From Straminergon stramineum (lineage: Eukaryota > Streptophyta > Bryopsida > Hypnales > Calliergonaceae): a DNA stretch of 64,000 nucleotides. Below, piece by piece: positions 37,501 to 48,290 of this stretch; within the stretch, counting starts at the first letter, position 1, and the number at the start of each line of letters is the position of its first letter. The stretch covers positions 16,187,001-16,251,000 of the forward strand of contig OY987265.1 of NCBI GenBank assembly GCA_963920665.1. Reading direction: 5' to 3'. The notes under the pieces were generated by a model. That model ran no database searches. It was not told the DNA's origin and saw only the letters and a list, made by a program, of their open reading frames with translations. The translations under genes and the position numbers were made by a program.

Positions 37501-38403
37501 CACTACACAGACAGAACCAGCATTCCGACATGCACCCTTTATTTTACGAAATCATGACCAACGACAAACCAAGACCCGATCGACAAACAGGGGTTAGGGA
37601 ATAGAGATTCAGGGTACATTCTTCACACCCACACTATTATTGGACGTTGCACACTTGTCACACATTCAAACTATCAGAGTGCACCCAGGTCGTCATATTT
37701 AGGAGGTTAAAGAGCACGGTAAACCCTAAAATTCTAAACCCCCACTCTCGACAAAGACCACCACATGAGCGCAGCAGGGCATAACAGCATAACAACGCAA
37801 ATAAAAACGAGGAGATTCCATAAAAGAATTGAAGATGCCCACTCCCTTGTCTGCTATGGCAAAAACAGGGGGTTCAGGGTTTAGGGCTTCAGTTTTGAAT
37901 ATCTCAGTAGCTCGAGCGGATAATCACCACAGTACATGTTCAAAAGACATCACTCGTATTAAAATTCCAAAAAACAGTATATAGCGCGTAACACCACAAA
38001 TGAGAGGGGGGATTCGATGAGCTAAAATCGATATTCACACTCTCTTGGCTGCTATATCAAAAACAGGGGGTTTTAGGGTACAGGGTTTAAGGCCCGAAAA
38101 TCTCAGTAGCTCAAACTCTACAGAACATATTCAAACGACGTCACTGAAACGGAAGCAGGAGTTTTCAAACGCCATCGCCTGCTTAAACGCTAACAAGCCC
38201 TAACCCTAAAATTCCAAAAACGGCCCTCTCGTCAAGACCATCAAATGACCGCAACTGCAAGAAAAGATTCCATGAGGGAAAATTGAGATTCACACTCACT
38301 TGGCTGCAATATCAAAAACATAATCGGGATCATCCGGCGCTCCAAAGCTGGCTTGTATGCTGGTACTTAATTTGCACTTCGCAACGCCCCCTGGCAATGC
38401 CAT
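34512..38403 (-). CDS. WDR89: WDR89-like WD40 repeat protein
   Basis: Ten coding exons are proposed, given as minus-strand spans: 38403-38300, 36855-36648, 36576-36451, 36248-36174, 35984-35874, 35716-35630, 35553-35504, 35414-35330, 34965-34942 and 34910-34512. All introns are GT-AG and the phases join to 423 codons including TAA. The start MALPGGVAKC is the first ATG of a GC-rich exon. WD repeats are visible as IKLYGP, SSSADGTVRAWDIR, AAVICWDRR, SASVDGLMCVFN, ERIWCQTHIET and WTGGEDGRLCSW, forming one beta-propeller. The THIET and TVGYFP blocks and the C-terminal HKQRRAPY tail are features I associate with plant WDR89 proteins. The length of 422 aa is close to family size. Biochemical function of WDR89 is poorly known; a scaffold role is inferred from the fold. 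The 24-bp exon 9 is the least certain. Confidence 0.88.
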
Positions 38404-38640
38404 CTCCGCTAAATAAAATGAAACAAATCGAAAGCAATCAGCCAAGAGTGTCAGGACCAATCGCTTGATCCACTGTAAGAAATAACGAGGTGTGAAATCA
38501 AGCGATGGATGCGAGGATTCGCATGCCACCGATCTCAGAGGCCTGAAGTTCTGAAACAAGTGCATTCGAAGAATGGTGCTCGGGGATGCTGCATTGAGAC
38601 CCGCATCGGAAGGTAGGCAGCGGGTATGGGTCTTGGACCG
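38404..38640 (-). promoter_or_regulatory. 5' UTR/promoter region of the WDR89-like gene
   Basis: The GC-richer block upstream of the ATG at 38403 ends near 38650, where AT-rich DNA begins. It most likely holds the 5' UTR and core promoter. No TATA box or named element was identified. Confidence 0.4.
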
Positions 38641-40789
38641 GATTAACGATGCGACATTTTTTTTATTATTATTTTCATCCTTCTATTTTGTTACCTTCAT
38701 ATTATTTATTCATTATTTAAAACATTCTTTTATTCTAATTGTCATAATTATCATGTAGAAAATTTGACCACGCCTTTAGTTCTTACATTTTATTATATAC
38801 TAGTGTCTTGATACACTTCTTTTAAAAAGAAAAAACAAAATCTTTTTTTTTCTTTATATTCAATTTGTATTAGAACATTTGTACGATTGTCTAGCACAAT
38901 TTCATTTGGTCAAAATCCCCCAAAAAAAATTTCATTTTCATTTTTGCTCTATTTTCAGTTTTGAAAGTAGTAGTCTTAGAAACTTTTGATGAAAAATAAT
39001 CAAAGAATTTTAGGGGTTAAATTCAACTTTGAAGAATAATATTGTGATAAATTTTAATCACTAAGAATGCCAACATCTTGTAGGTGAATGATGAATGTTT
39101 TAAGAATTCATTGTTGAAATTATATAAAATGAATTAGAATAATATGCTAGGTTCTGGATTTATTCATCTTAAGATGGTAATGAAAACAAAACTTGCAAGA
39201 AATCAAGTTTGATAGACTTAGAAGTAATACAGTTTAGGGCTTGCATTTGAACTAGTGAAGGAACTATGGAGGATCAAATTTGAAAAAATTGTATTTTTTT
39301 TTAAGTCAAAGAATCCAAATTAAGTAGAAAAATTTAGAAAATACAAAATTAACCAATCACAAAATAAGGGGCACATTTTTTACACTTACCCGAAGAGGTG
39401 GATTTTTTTAATAATCCCCCCTCTCCAATAAGGTAGTAGGGCTATTATAAAGTAGACGATTGTAAAAAAAATAAGATTCACAAATGGTTTTAATGTGCAT
39501 ATGATAATCATTTAAAGATGTTAATGCATGCTCACTGTGCTATCTTAAGTTTTCTTGAAATGTGGCATAAGATGTGTATTACAAGCAAGCATTTAGTATG
39601 GCTAGAAATGATCATCATGGATACATTTGAACCACTTTATGCCCCTTTGGATTGATAAACCCATACTTATTCAACTCCTACTTGCATGTACAAAACAACA
39701 ATTTGAAACTCAAAGTGCATTAAGGTGGGTCCAAAGCAAAAGTATTGTCTATTGTTCTCTACCAACTTGAGTATAGCTGCCGGTAACCAAGTGGAAGGAA
39801 GTGAAGGCTTATTTGTACATCACAAACAAAAACAAAATGATTTGTTTTGTTTCCAATCATGCTTGACATTCTTTTTTGTTTAGTCTAGATGACCCTTCTT
39901 CCTTATAGTCTACTAACTTTCAAGGTAACTCATGATGTTATATTGTTACTTAATGTATTTTGCACTACTATTGCAAAATGATTGAACAAGCAGACAAATA
40001 TAAATTGAAATAGTTTCACTATACTAACTACATAATGAAGCATAAACAATTGAAATAATGTTATAGATTTATAATGCTTTATTTTTTTCCCAGTAAAAAT
40101 TTAATATCCAAATTTGAAATTATTTTTCATTGCAAAATTTAATGTTGTTTTTTGTGATAGAAATTAATGATATTTCATTATCATTCATTATTTAAGAAGC
40201 AAGCATCTACATAGAAGAAGCTTACTCTCCAAATTCAATTTGCAGCTTGAACATGATTTTTGTAGCCATCATGAGCAATTAAAAACATAAAAGTTCATCA
40301 AATCCAATGTATATATTGATTTTTTAATCATAAGAATTATAAATATTGAAATTGTATTGTTATTGCAAGTAAATGATCTTGTTAAGTGTGTATGTATACA
40401 AAATGTATTTCATCCAAAATTATAGGCAAATTTTATTTTATTTCAAAAAATATTTTTACAAAAATATTTTTGTAAATCACAATGTCCAAATTGTGTATTA
40501 GGGATATTTGCCTCATTTTCAGAAAAGAGCTTGAGCACTTGAAGTTTAAATGTAACAAAATGATTCCATCATTTTCTAGAGCACAATGTTATAAAAGCAT
40601 AATCTATTCTATTAAATAGACATTGTCAAGCAATCTCTCATGATTTGTTGTCACAAATATGGTCACATTTTGATCCCTATTTTTTTTCATCCAATCCACA
40701 TTCTACCTAGTTCAATGTTATATTGCACTAAGTTTGTGCTAGTGACATAAACAACAATGCTAGTATGTGAGCCCCAGAATGCGAGCTTG

Positions 40790-41000
40790 TGAGCATTGAG
40801 CCTACATTATAAGTACCTACAATATAGATATCACTCACTATAGAAGGTGTATGTATCATAAACACCTATAATATGGGTATTTAGAACATACATACCCTAT
40901 AATCATAGATGGATTCTATGATATATACACCTATAACATAGGTGTGTAGTATTATAGACTCATGGGGTCACACTCCTATGCTCACATAGTAGCAACCTTT
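40790..41000. repeat. Second copy of the CCTATAACATAGG dispersed repeat
   Basis: ACCTATAACATAGGT and its variants (ACCTACAATATAG, ACCTATAATATGGGT, ACCCTATAATCATAG) recur here. A tail with GACTCATGGGGTCACACTCC and TATGCTCACATAGTAGCAAC follows, in the same order as at 2520-2715. Segment B lacks this block, so it was gained by A or lost from B after the duplication. Confidence 0.6.
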
Positions 41001-41152
41001 GTGACATAAAAGCACAATGTCATCCTAAAGCACAATGTCATAAAACATTTGTAATTTCCATTGTGCTTACCCAAAAGAAAATTAAAGAGCAAATTAAGTA
41101 AAAATATTAAGTAGGTTGCATACGTGGATTGAGCATTAGAAAGCATATTCTC

Positions 41153-41393
41153 CATCGGGAAAGTAATCCCCCATTGCTTTAGTACTATTGTAGTAAAGTT
41201 TCAATAGAGATGCAGTATAATATTGAAAGTATATTGTTGCAGTATTATAAATAGTATTACAATAGTATACTTTCAACATTATATTGCATTCCAATTGAAA
41301 GTATATTGTTGTAGTACTTCAACAATATACTTTCAATATTATATTGCATTCCCATTGAAACAATACTGCAACGGTGGGGACTTTTTTCCCATA
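41153..41393. mobile_element. Foldback MITE-like element (~240 bp)
   Basis: Left arm blocks (CATCGGGAAAG, CCCCCATTGC, AGTTTCAATAGAGATGCAGT, ATATTGAAAGTATATTG) reappear as reverse complements in the right arm (CTATGGGAAAA, GTCCCCACCGTTGC, GTTTCAATGGGAATGCAATA, ATATTGAAAGTATATTG). The inverted repeats are therefore about 80-110 bp, with secondary hairpins in the centre. Its TIR sequence matches no other element in the window. Confidence 0.6.
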
Positions 41394-41419
41394 GGTGAGG
41401 TTTCCAGGAAATGAATTCA

Positions 41420-41745
41420 ATTTTTCCGTCAGACGTTCCGTTCATTCCGATCCGATACAGAAATTGGTAGATCTGGAGGCCCAGCAAGCGCTCTCCAAGC
41501 GTGAGCAGGCACCACGGCGGAGATAAGTAGATTGGGTTTGGAAAGCGTAGATTTTGGAACTCAGAGTTCAATTTAACCATAGTCTGACGGTGATCCGACG
41601 GGATTTTCGTAGATGTGGAGGGACTCGATAGGAACTGGCATTCCGACATCGAAACACTGGAACTCTGCAAGGGCTGAGTGCCAGATGGCAAAGTCGGCAA
41701 ACATATCGGTAAGATATCGGACGATACTCGGACAAGGGGGCCCTG
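41420..41745. repeat. GC-richer conserved block within segment A
   Basis: This block is about 90 percent identical by eye to 45415-45660 in segment B, more conserved than most of the surrounding duplication. On the minus strand both copies keep the same open frame, with LPTLPSGTQPLQSSSV and DHRQTMVKLNS in common. No family was recognised, and the open frame may be incidental. Confidence 0.5.
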
Positions 41746-41803
41746 CCCAGATTTTTTCATTTTGAAATGTTTTAATATTTGTTTGGTGTATGCAAAACAT
41801 CTA

Positions 41804-41991
41804 CACTGAATAGGGGTATTAAGGGGACCCATTCTAATTAATTGACATTCCACACTATATAAATATCTACCTTTCTTGTACATTAGTAGTTATTGAAGTG
41901 TTTGGGGGATGTACATCATGTTTCAAATATCTACAAATTTCTACAATCAATCCCTTTAATTTTTTGGTCCCCTTAATACCCTTATTCAATG
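41804..41991. mobile_element. 188-bp TA-flanked MITE, copy 1
   Basis: Its ends are inverted copies of CAYTGAATAGGGGTATTAAG, with TA directly outside both (41802-41803 and 41992-41993). It is the inverted-orientation twin of 44971-45158, of exactly equal length. The corresponding site in segment B (near 47508) lacks it and has a single TA. The TA target suggests the Tc1/mariner superfamily. Confidence 0.85.
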
Positions 41992-42394
41992 TAGAAATAT
42001 AAATTTGAAAAGAGAATGACATATCTAAAAAATTTCACTACATGTGTAAATTATAGTGTGGCACATTTTGATGTATATCATATTTCAGTGTCATTCTACA
42101 ATTAGAAAATCAATAGATTGTGGTAATAGGACTGAAATTCTAGTTGGAATAGAAAGAAGACTTGATAAACTTCATTTTCATTGGTTGGATTTGAATTTAA
42201 ATAAGATCTTTCTTTTGGCTAAAATGTTGATTGATTTAGAACAAGGAGATACACCAAGTTGCCAAAATATACTAAAATAAAATCTTTTGGGATTTGATTT
42301 TAGTATCTTCTATTTTTAGCACCTTCTTGTATAAATAAATTAATAATATCTCAATGAGGAAATTTTCACCCGTAAATGACACAAACACATTTAA

Positions 42395-43083
42395 CCCCTA
42401 AATGCTGGAGGCACCAAATTTTGGTGTTGACATTACTTTGAAGTTAGATAAAACCTAACCAAGTTGCTATTTTTAGTAGTTTAGATTTTTGAAAAATTCT
42501 TTTAGAGGACTAGTTTTAGCATCAAAAATCCGATTTTGAAAATGATTGACTATGATTTTTCTAATCAAGATTTTGTGCAAAGGTGTCCATTGCAATCTTG
42601 ACTTTTTCTAGTTGTGGTTGGGGCTTCTAGAAATGAGTCTCAAATACCTATATCTTGGAGAAAAAATTACATCCAAAATCCATTTAAAAAATTTTTAGAG
42701 TAGATTTTGAGAAGCCATAAATTGATTGGGGTTATAAATGTTAGGCCCTTTAAACTCATATTTTTTGGGTGATCAAATTTTTAGATTTCACATGTGAAAA
42801 GAGGATTGAAAGACTTCAAATCACATTTTGAGTTTACCCCCTAATGGACTCAGCCACATTTTGGGTAGAAATTGTCAAAAACTACCACTTTTTAGGGCAG
42901 TAAGAAAAAAATGAAAAAAAATGTTATTTTTTCAAAATTCAACCATAAAAATTTGTACTAGACTTCTTTGGGAACATATAGAAAAAAACTTTAAAAACTT
43001 AACTGCACAGATCAAAAGATTATAATGTTTGAAATTAGGTGTAAAAGCTTTTTTCTAGCTTTGCCTAGTAGGGCTTGCAAACT
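42395..43083. mobile_element. piggyBac-type MITE(s), nested or tandem, 3' end eroded
   Basis: TTAA at 42391-42394 is followed by CCCCTAAATGCTGG, a typical left terminus. A second left-end-like sequence, CCCCCTAATGGACTCAG, begins at 42837 after TTTA; its interior resembles that of the element at 20339. So two elements appear joined or nested. The right end is not well preserved; TTAA at 43084-43087 is the best candidate because segment B similarity breaks at the corresponding TTAA. Confidence 0.6.
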
Positions 43084-43093
43084 TTAACTCCTA

Positions 43094-43134
43094 CTCTGAA
43101 TAGGGGTATTAACGGGGGCCATACTAATTAATCT
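43094..43134. mobile_element. Truncated end of the 188-bp MITE family
   Basis: CTCTGAATAGGGGTATTAAC followed by CCATACTAATTAAT matches the first ~40 bp of the MITE at 41804. It stops where segment B begins, so it may mark a breakpoint of the duplication. Confidence 0.6.
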
Positions 43135-44970
43135 ACATTCTTTTATTCTAATTGACATAATTATTATGTAATAAATTTGAACACACCTTTAGTTCTTACA
43201 TTTTATTATATACTTAGTGTCTTGATAAGTTTCTTTTAAAAAGAAAAAAGAATCTTTTTTTCCTTTATATTCAATTTGTATTAGAACATTTGTACAATTG
43301 TCTACCACAATTTTAATTGGTCAAACTCCCTCCCCTCCAAAATTAGTTTTTAGTTTTACTCAATGCATTTGAAAGTAGTAGTCTTGGATACTTTTCATGA
43401 AAAATAACCAAAGAACTTTAGGGGTTCAATTCAACTTAGAATAATAATGTTGCAATGGATTTTAATCAATAACAATGTCAACATCTAGTGGGGGATGATG
43501 AATGTTTTAAGAATATATTATTGGAATTATATAAATTGCATGAAGTGCATGTTAATATGCTAGGTTTTCGATTTATTCATGTTAAGATGGAAATGAAAAA
43601 GAAAACTTGCAAGAACTTAAGTTTGAGATCCTTAGAAGTAACACAATTTAATAGGGCTTGCATTTGAACTAGTGAAAGAACCATGGAGGATCAAATTTGA
43701 AAAAATTGTATTTTTTTTAAGTCAGAGAATCTAAATTAAATAGAATAAGTTCAATAAATCAAAATTAACCAATCACAAAATAAGGGTACATTTTTACACT
43801 TATCTCAAGAGTGTTTTGTTTTTTAATAAGCCTCTCTTTCCAATAAGTTTGTAGGACTATTATAAAGTAGACGGTTGTAAAACAATTAGGATTCTAAAAT
43901 GATTTGAATGTACCCATGGTGATCATTTAAGGATGTTAATGCATGCCTATTGTTCTTTTCTCGAAATGTGGCTCAAGACATGTATTGTAGATATGCATTT
44001 GATATGGTTGGAAATGATCATCATAGGTACATTTGAACTACTTTGGGACCCTTTGGATTGACAAACTTGCACCTATTCAATTCCTAGATGCATGCGCAAT
44101 CCAACAATCTGAAACTCAAAGTTTGTTGAGGTGGGTCAGAAACAAAATTATTGTCCTTTGTTTGCCACCAACTTCAACATGGCTATCGGTAAGCAAGTAA
44201 AAGGAAATGAAGGCTTGTTCATACTTCATAAGCATAAACAAAGTAATTTGTTTTATTTCCAATCATGCTTGACAATCTTTTTTGTTTACTTTAGACAACC
44301 TTTCTTACTCACAATGGTAAGTGATGATGGTATATATAGTCATTTTATTTTGCACTACTAACTATTGCAAAATGATTGAGCAAGCACACAAATACAAAGT
44401 GAAATGGTTTGACTATGCTACTAAATAATGAATAATGATGCATAAACAATTGAAAAATGTTATACATTTACAATGCTTAATTTTTTCTTAATAAAAATAA
44501 AATATCAAAATTTGAGATGATTTTTCATGGCAAAATTTAATGTTGTTTTTTGTGATAGAAATTAATGATATTTCATTGTCATTAATTATTTAAAAAAGCA
44601 AGCATCTATATAGAAGAAGATTGTTGGCCAAATTCAATTTGAAGCGTAAACATGATTTTTGTAGCCATCATGAGCAATTAAAAACATAAAAGTTCATCAA
44701 ATCTAGTGTAGGTATTTCTTTTTTAAATCTTAAAATTCTAAATATTAAACATTGTACTATTACTACATGTAAATGATCCTATTAAACGTATATAATCAAA
44801 GTGTATTTCATCTGAAATTCTAGGCAAATTTTATTTTATTTCAAAAAATATTTTTACAAGAATATTTTTGTAAATTATGATGCCCAAATTGTGTATGAGA
44901 TATTTGCCTCATTCTTAGCAAAGAGCTTGAGCACTTGAAGGTTAAATGTAGCGAAATCCCTCATTTTCTA

Positions 44971-45158
44971 CATTGAACAAGGGTATTAAGAGGACCAAAA
45001 AATTAAAGAGACTGATTGCGGAAAATTGTAGATGTTTGAAGCGTAATGTACATCACTGAGACACTTCAACAACTATTGATGTACAATGAAGGTAGATATT
45101 TATATGGTGTGGCATATCAATTAATTAGTATGAGTCCCCTTAATACCCCTATTCAATG
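44971..45158. mobile_element. 188-bp TA-flanked MITE, copy 2
   Basis: It is the same family and length as 41804-41991, in opposite orientation, with TA on both sides (44969-44970 and 45159-45160). The empty site in segment A reads CATTTTCTAGAGCACAATG, with one TA at the insertion point. Confidence 0.85.
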
Positions 45159-45667
45159 TAGAAGACTAGAACACAATGTCACAAAAATACAATGTCATCC
45201 TAGAGCACAATCTATTATATTAAATATACATTGTCATGCAATCTCTCATGATCCATTGTTACAAATATGGTGACGTTTTCATCCTAAAAATTTCATCTTG
45301 TCATCCCAATTTTTTTTCATTCATCTAATCCACATTCTGCTAAGTTCAATGTGACACTACAACAGGTCCGTGCTAGTGTTATAAAAGCACAAAGTCATCC
45401 TAGAGTCATCCTAGAGCCCAGAAAGCGCTCTCGATGCTTGAGCAGGCACCACGGCGGAGATAAGTAGATTGGATTTGAAAAGCGTAGATTTTGGGACTTG
45501 GAGTTCAATTTAACCATAGTCTGACGGTGATCCGACGGGGGTTTCGTAGATGTGGAGAGACTCGATAGGAACTGCCGTTCCGATATCAAAACACTGGAAC
45601 TCTGCAAGGGCTGAGTGCCAGATGGCAAAGTCGGCAAATCCCCAGGAGTTGGTCAGATATCGGGTAC

Positions 45668-46339
45668 TCATACAATAAGCTTAAGTAGGGGTAACTTATT
45701 AGTCACGGCTTCTTCATCAACTCAAAGTTCTTTGAAGGATGAACAGTGAGTGCAAGAAAATAGGAGCCAATGCACTACAGTTCCGGGTGAAGGTGGTGTG
45801 ACATCTTTTTGGCATCTTGTGGAGGACACCTACAAAGGACGAGTTCACCTCCAACTAAAAATACACAAGTATCGCAAGTGTCAGGTCCTTGTTCAAGGTA
45901 AGAGCACCCGCTGGCGTCCTTGTACCCAATGACGTCAGACTCTACAAAGTATAATCATTCCACGTTGTAAATGTAAGTAGACAGTAGAGAGCTTATTTTT
46001 TTAACCTAAAATGATAAGATGTCTACAATTCAACTATATTTATGTTCTAGAATGAATTCTTGATCTAGAAAGGAACGCCATTGGGTACAAGGATGGCATT
46101 GGGTACTCTTACTTCAAAGTGTAGGGGTAGGCGATGCAAGTCACAAAATATACTTAGCTCGTGAAATCTTCTACGTGCCCATTCTTTTGCTCCAAAGTAG
46201 AATAATGAATGTTGAGAAACCTTGTAGTAGAAGTATATTCCACCATCGAGAGCTCGTTGCAAGCCAACCCTAAATTGCCATGTCCCAATTTTGTGAAGAA
46301 TGGGAACTTAGTGAAGAAGTTGTGACTAGCCTTAATACA
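45668..46339. other. Unassigned insertion in segment B with coding-like frames
   Basis: Segment A has no counterpart. One plus-strand frame (45750-45932) reads VEDTYKGRVHLQLKIHKYRK and a minus-strand frame (46065-46262) reads GAKEWARRRFHELSIFCDLH. Both look protein-like but were not recognised. GGGTAC(A)AGGA and its inverse occur at about 45918 and 46084. It is possibly a fragment of a transposon. Confidence 0.35.
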
Positions 46340-46381
46340 AAGGGGCCTTGCCTAGATTTTTTCATTTTGAAAATGTTTTAA

Positions 46382-47478
46382 CCCTCAAATGACATAACGG
46401 ATGTTTTTTGTCGAAAAGATGATAAAAAATATTCATCTATTGAATGTAAGAAGCTCATTTTTCATCCGTTGTTTTTTCAAAGTGATTGTGGCTGCATGCT
46501 ACAGGTTGAATGCAAGAAACACTTGTCCTATTTCTTGTCTTCTTGTCCTTGGACAAGTGGTTTTGTGCTCATAACTTCGGCATCCTTAGTTTTTTTGGTG
46601 TGAAATTTGGAAAGGAGGTAGATATGGAAGTTTCATATATTCCCTAATTTTTTCAAAATTTTTTACTATTTTTAACCTGCTCCCGATTGGATGTCTATTT
46701 TGGCCATTGGGGGGGGGGGGGGGGGTAGTACTATTTTCGATCCAAAAATGCTAATTGGAAGCCACGAATTGGATATGTTGGAGGTGTACTACCTTTTCAA
46801 GGACTGACGGAGAGTTTTTGTGAAAATAGCAACTTGTTGGTTGTGCACATGGGGGTCAGAGTGCCTTCCTTTGTGCGAAGGCTATAAAGAGGGAAATTTT
46901 TTCCTACACAAATTTATTTGGTGCAATGGGAGTGCAATCTTCTCTAGCAAAATGACTTTTTTTATGGAATTTTTTTGAATTTTTTTTGAATCACTAAAAA
47001 TGAAAAATTCAAAAGACCCCTTTTTTGCTATTTTTTGTTGCCAATGACTTTTGTAGTACTCCGTAGTAGTCTGTAGTACTACATAGTACTAAATCAACAG
47101 TTCAAATTCATAGGCGTATTGCTAACGTGTGAATTTGACAGGTATACATAGTATTGCTAGTCCTAAAGCCAAAAATTGCGATTATGATTAAAAAAAGTGA
47201 AGTGTTTCTTGTAATCTCCCTACATCGTGCAAGATAGAAAATAGCATCGTTGACTGCTTTCATATTTTTTAGTACCCTGTTGAGTGAGAATATGGCTCAT
47301 AGATTCATGTACACGATGTTAGGTTCCTTGATGCCTTCCTTGCAAATTCACATGAAGGTAGCATGTAATGGTCACTATTCACAACCCTTAAATAAGGCTT
47401 TCCTTGGTGGTCAGCTCTGACGGCATCTATTGTTTACAACCCACTTTTTGCCATAGTGACTAACCCATCATTTAAGGG
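46382..47478. mobile_element. Composite piggyBac-type MITE (1097 bp), TTAA flanks
   Basis: The left end is CCCTCAAATGAC and the reverse complement of the right end is CCCTTAAATGATGG. TTAA is at 46378-46381 and 47479-47482. The homologous site in segment A (about 41771) has a single TTAA, which is direct empty-site evidence. The outer parts match the 372-bp element at 12667. The extra length is a second element (46504-47220) nested inside. The interior contains a run of about 17 G at 46709-46725. Confidence 0.92.
46504..47220. mobile_element. 717-bp element nested in the piggyBac-type MITE
   Basis: Its ends, GGTTGAATGCAAGAAACACTT and (reverse complement) GGGAGATTACAAGAAACACT, are variants of the termini at 24316-25065. 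The interiors match in opposite orientation, for example TCCCGATTGGATGTCTATTT and AGTCTGTAGTAYT. TACA lies on both sides (46500-46503 and 47221-47224). Confidence 0.65.
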
Positions 47479-47831
47479 TTAATATATGTTTGGTGTATGC
47501 TAAACATTAAAAAATTTAATTTTTTTTGAAGATGACACATCTGAAAATTTCACTCTACATGTGTTTATCATAGTGTAGAAAATTATGATGTATATCATAT
47601 TTTAGTGTTATTACACAATTAGAAAATCAATAGATTGTGGTGATAGTAATCTAGTATGTTGAAATACATGTTTCTATGTTATAGTAATCATAAATGTCAT
47701 GTAGATTGTGTTGAGAGCAACATGATTTTCTTCTAGTGTAGGCCCAAAGTTCAAGTTGGAATAGAGAGAAGACTTGATAAACTTCCTTTTCATTAGTTGA
47801 ATTTAAATTAAAATATGATCATACTTTTGGC

Positions 47832-48290
47832 AACCCATTTCTAACCACTTAAGCAGTTACATATATTTGTAGGGTGGGGTTCTTCAATAGGGAAATTTTC
47901 CAATGTGTAGAAATAGAGTTCAAAAGGTTTACATAAATTTTCAGATTTTTATTTCTCAAAACATAATTACTATGAATCTTTAAGCGAAAGATTCCATTCC
48001 TCCCACTCCGGTTACATAGACTCCTTCCTATTTCCAACCAAGGGTTGGTTGCTAAATCCAACAAGGGGTTGTTGTAATATTGAGGGTCTTGTAGAGCAAT
48101 CACAACGTGCTTCAACTCCATCGGGAACTGTGCCCTAATTAATCATTGTTCATCTCCTTGTGCATGGAAAAGGAGCAGTCTACATTTCCAAGATGTGTGT
48201 GTAATTAGGAATGAATTGCCTCTCATATAAGTTGTCAAATTACACTTTGAAACATCTTTTATGGTCTTTTTCTGGCATCTTCCTCTATAG
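47832..48290. mobile_element. Diverged copy of the 399-bp AGGGAGCC MITE
   Basis: Blocks CCACTTAAGCAG, AAATAGAGTTCA, AAATTTTCAGATTTTT and AACCAAGGGTTGGTTGC follow the order of 9969-10367. Segment A lacks it: similarity to A stops at ACTTTTGGC and resumes at ATTAATATCTCAATGAGG. The termini are too eroded to define exactly. Confidence 0.6.

Larger units (their letters stand above)
38722..42394. repeat. Segment A of a direct segmental duplication
   Basis: From ACATTCTTTTATTCTAATTG onward, this segment aligns by eye block by block with 43135-48350, in the same orientation. Blocks shared include CTTTAGTTCTTACATTTTAT, AGAAGCAAGCATCTA (allowing one base), TTCAAAAAATATTTTTACAA and AGTTCAATTTAACCATAGTC. 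It carries its own insertions: a foldback at 41153-41393 and a MITE at 41804-41991. It ends at ACACATTTAA, where a piggyBac-type element begins. No protein-coding gene was recognised. Confidence 0.85.

Noticed and set aside
39001..39030. TTTTAGGGGTTAA resembling a piggyBac-type right end
   Set aside because: The homologous site in segment B has the same sequence with TTCAA, and no matching left end lies upstream, so it is part of the duplicated segment and not an element end.
41257..41883. 208-codon minus-strand frame
   Set aside because: It runs through a foldback element, a conserved repeat block and a MITE end, so it cannot be one protein as it stands. Only the block shared with segment B is kept as a repeat.
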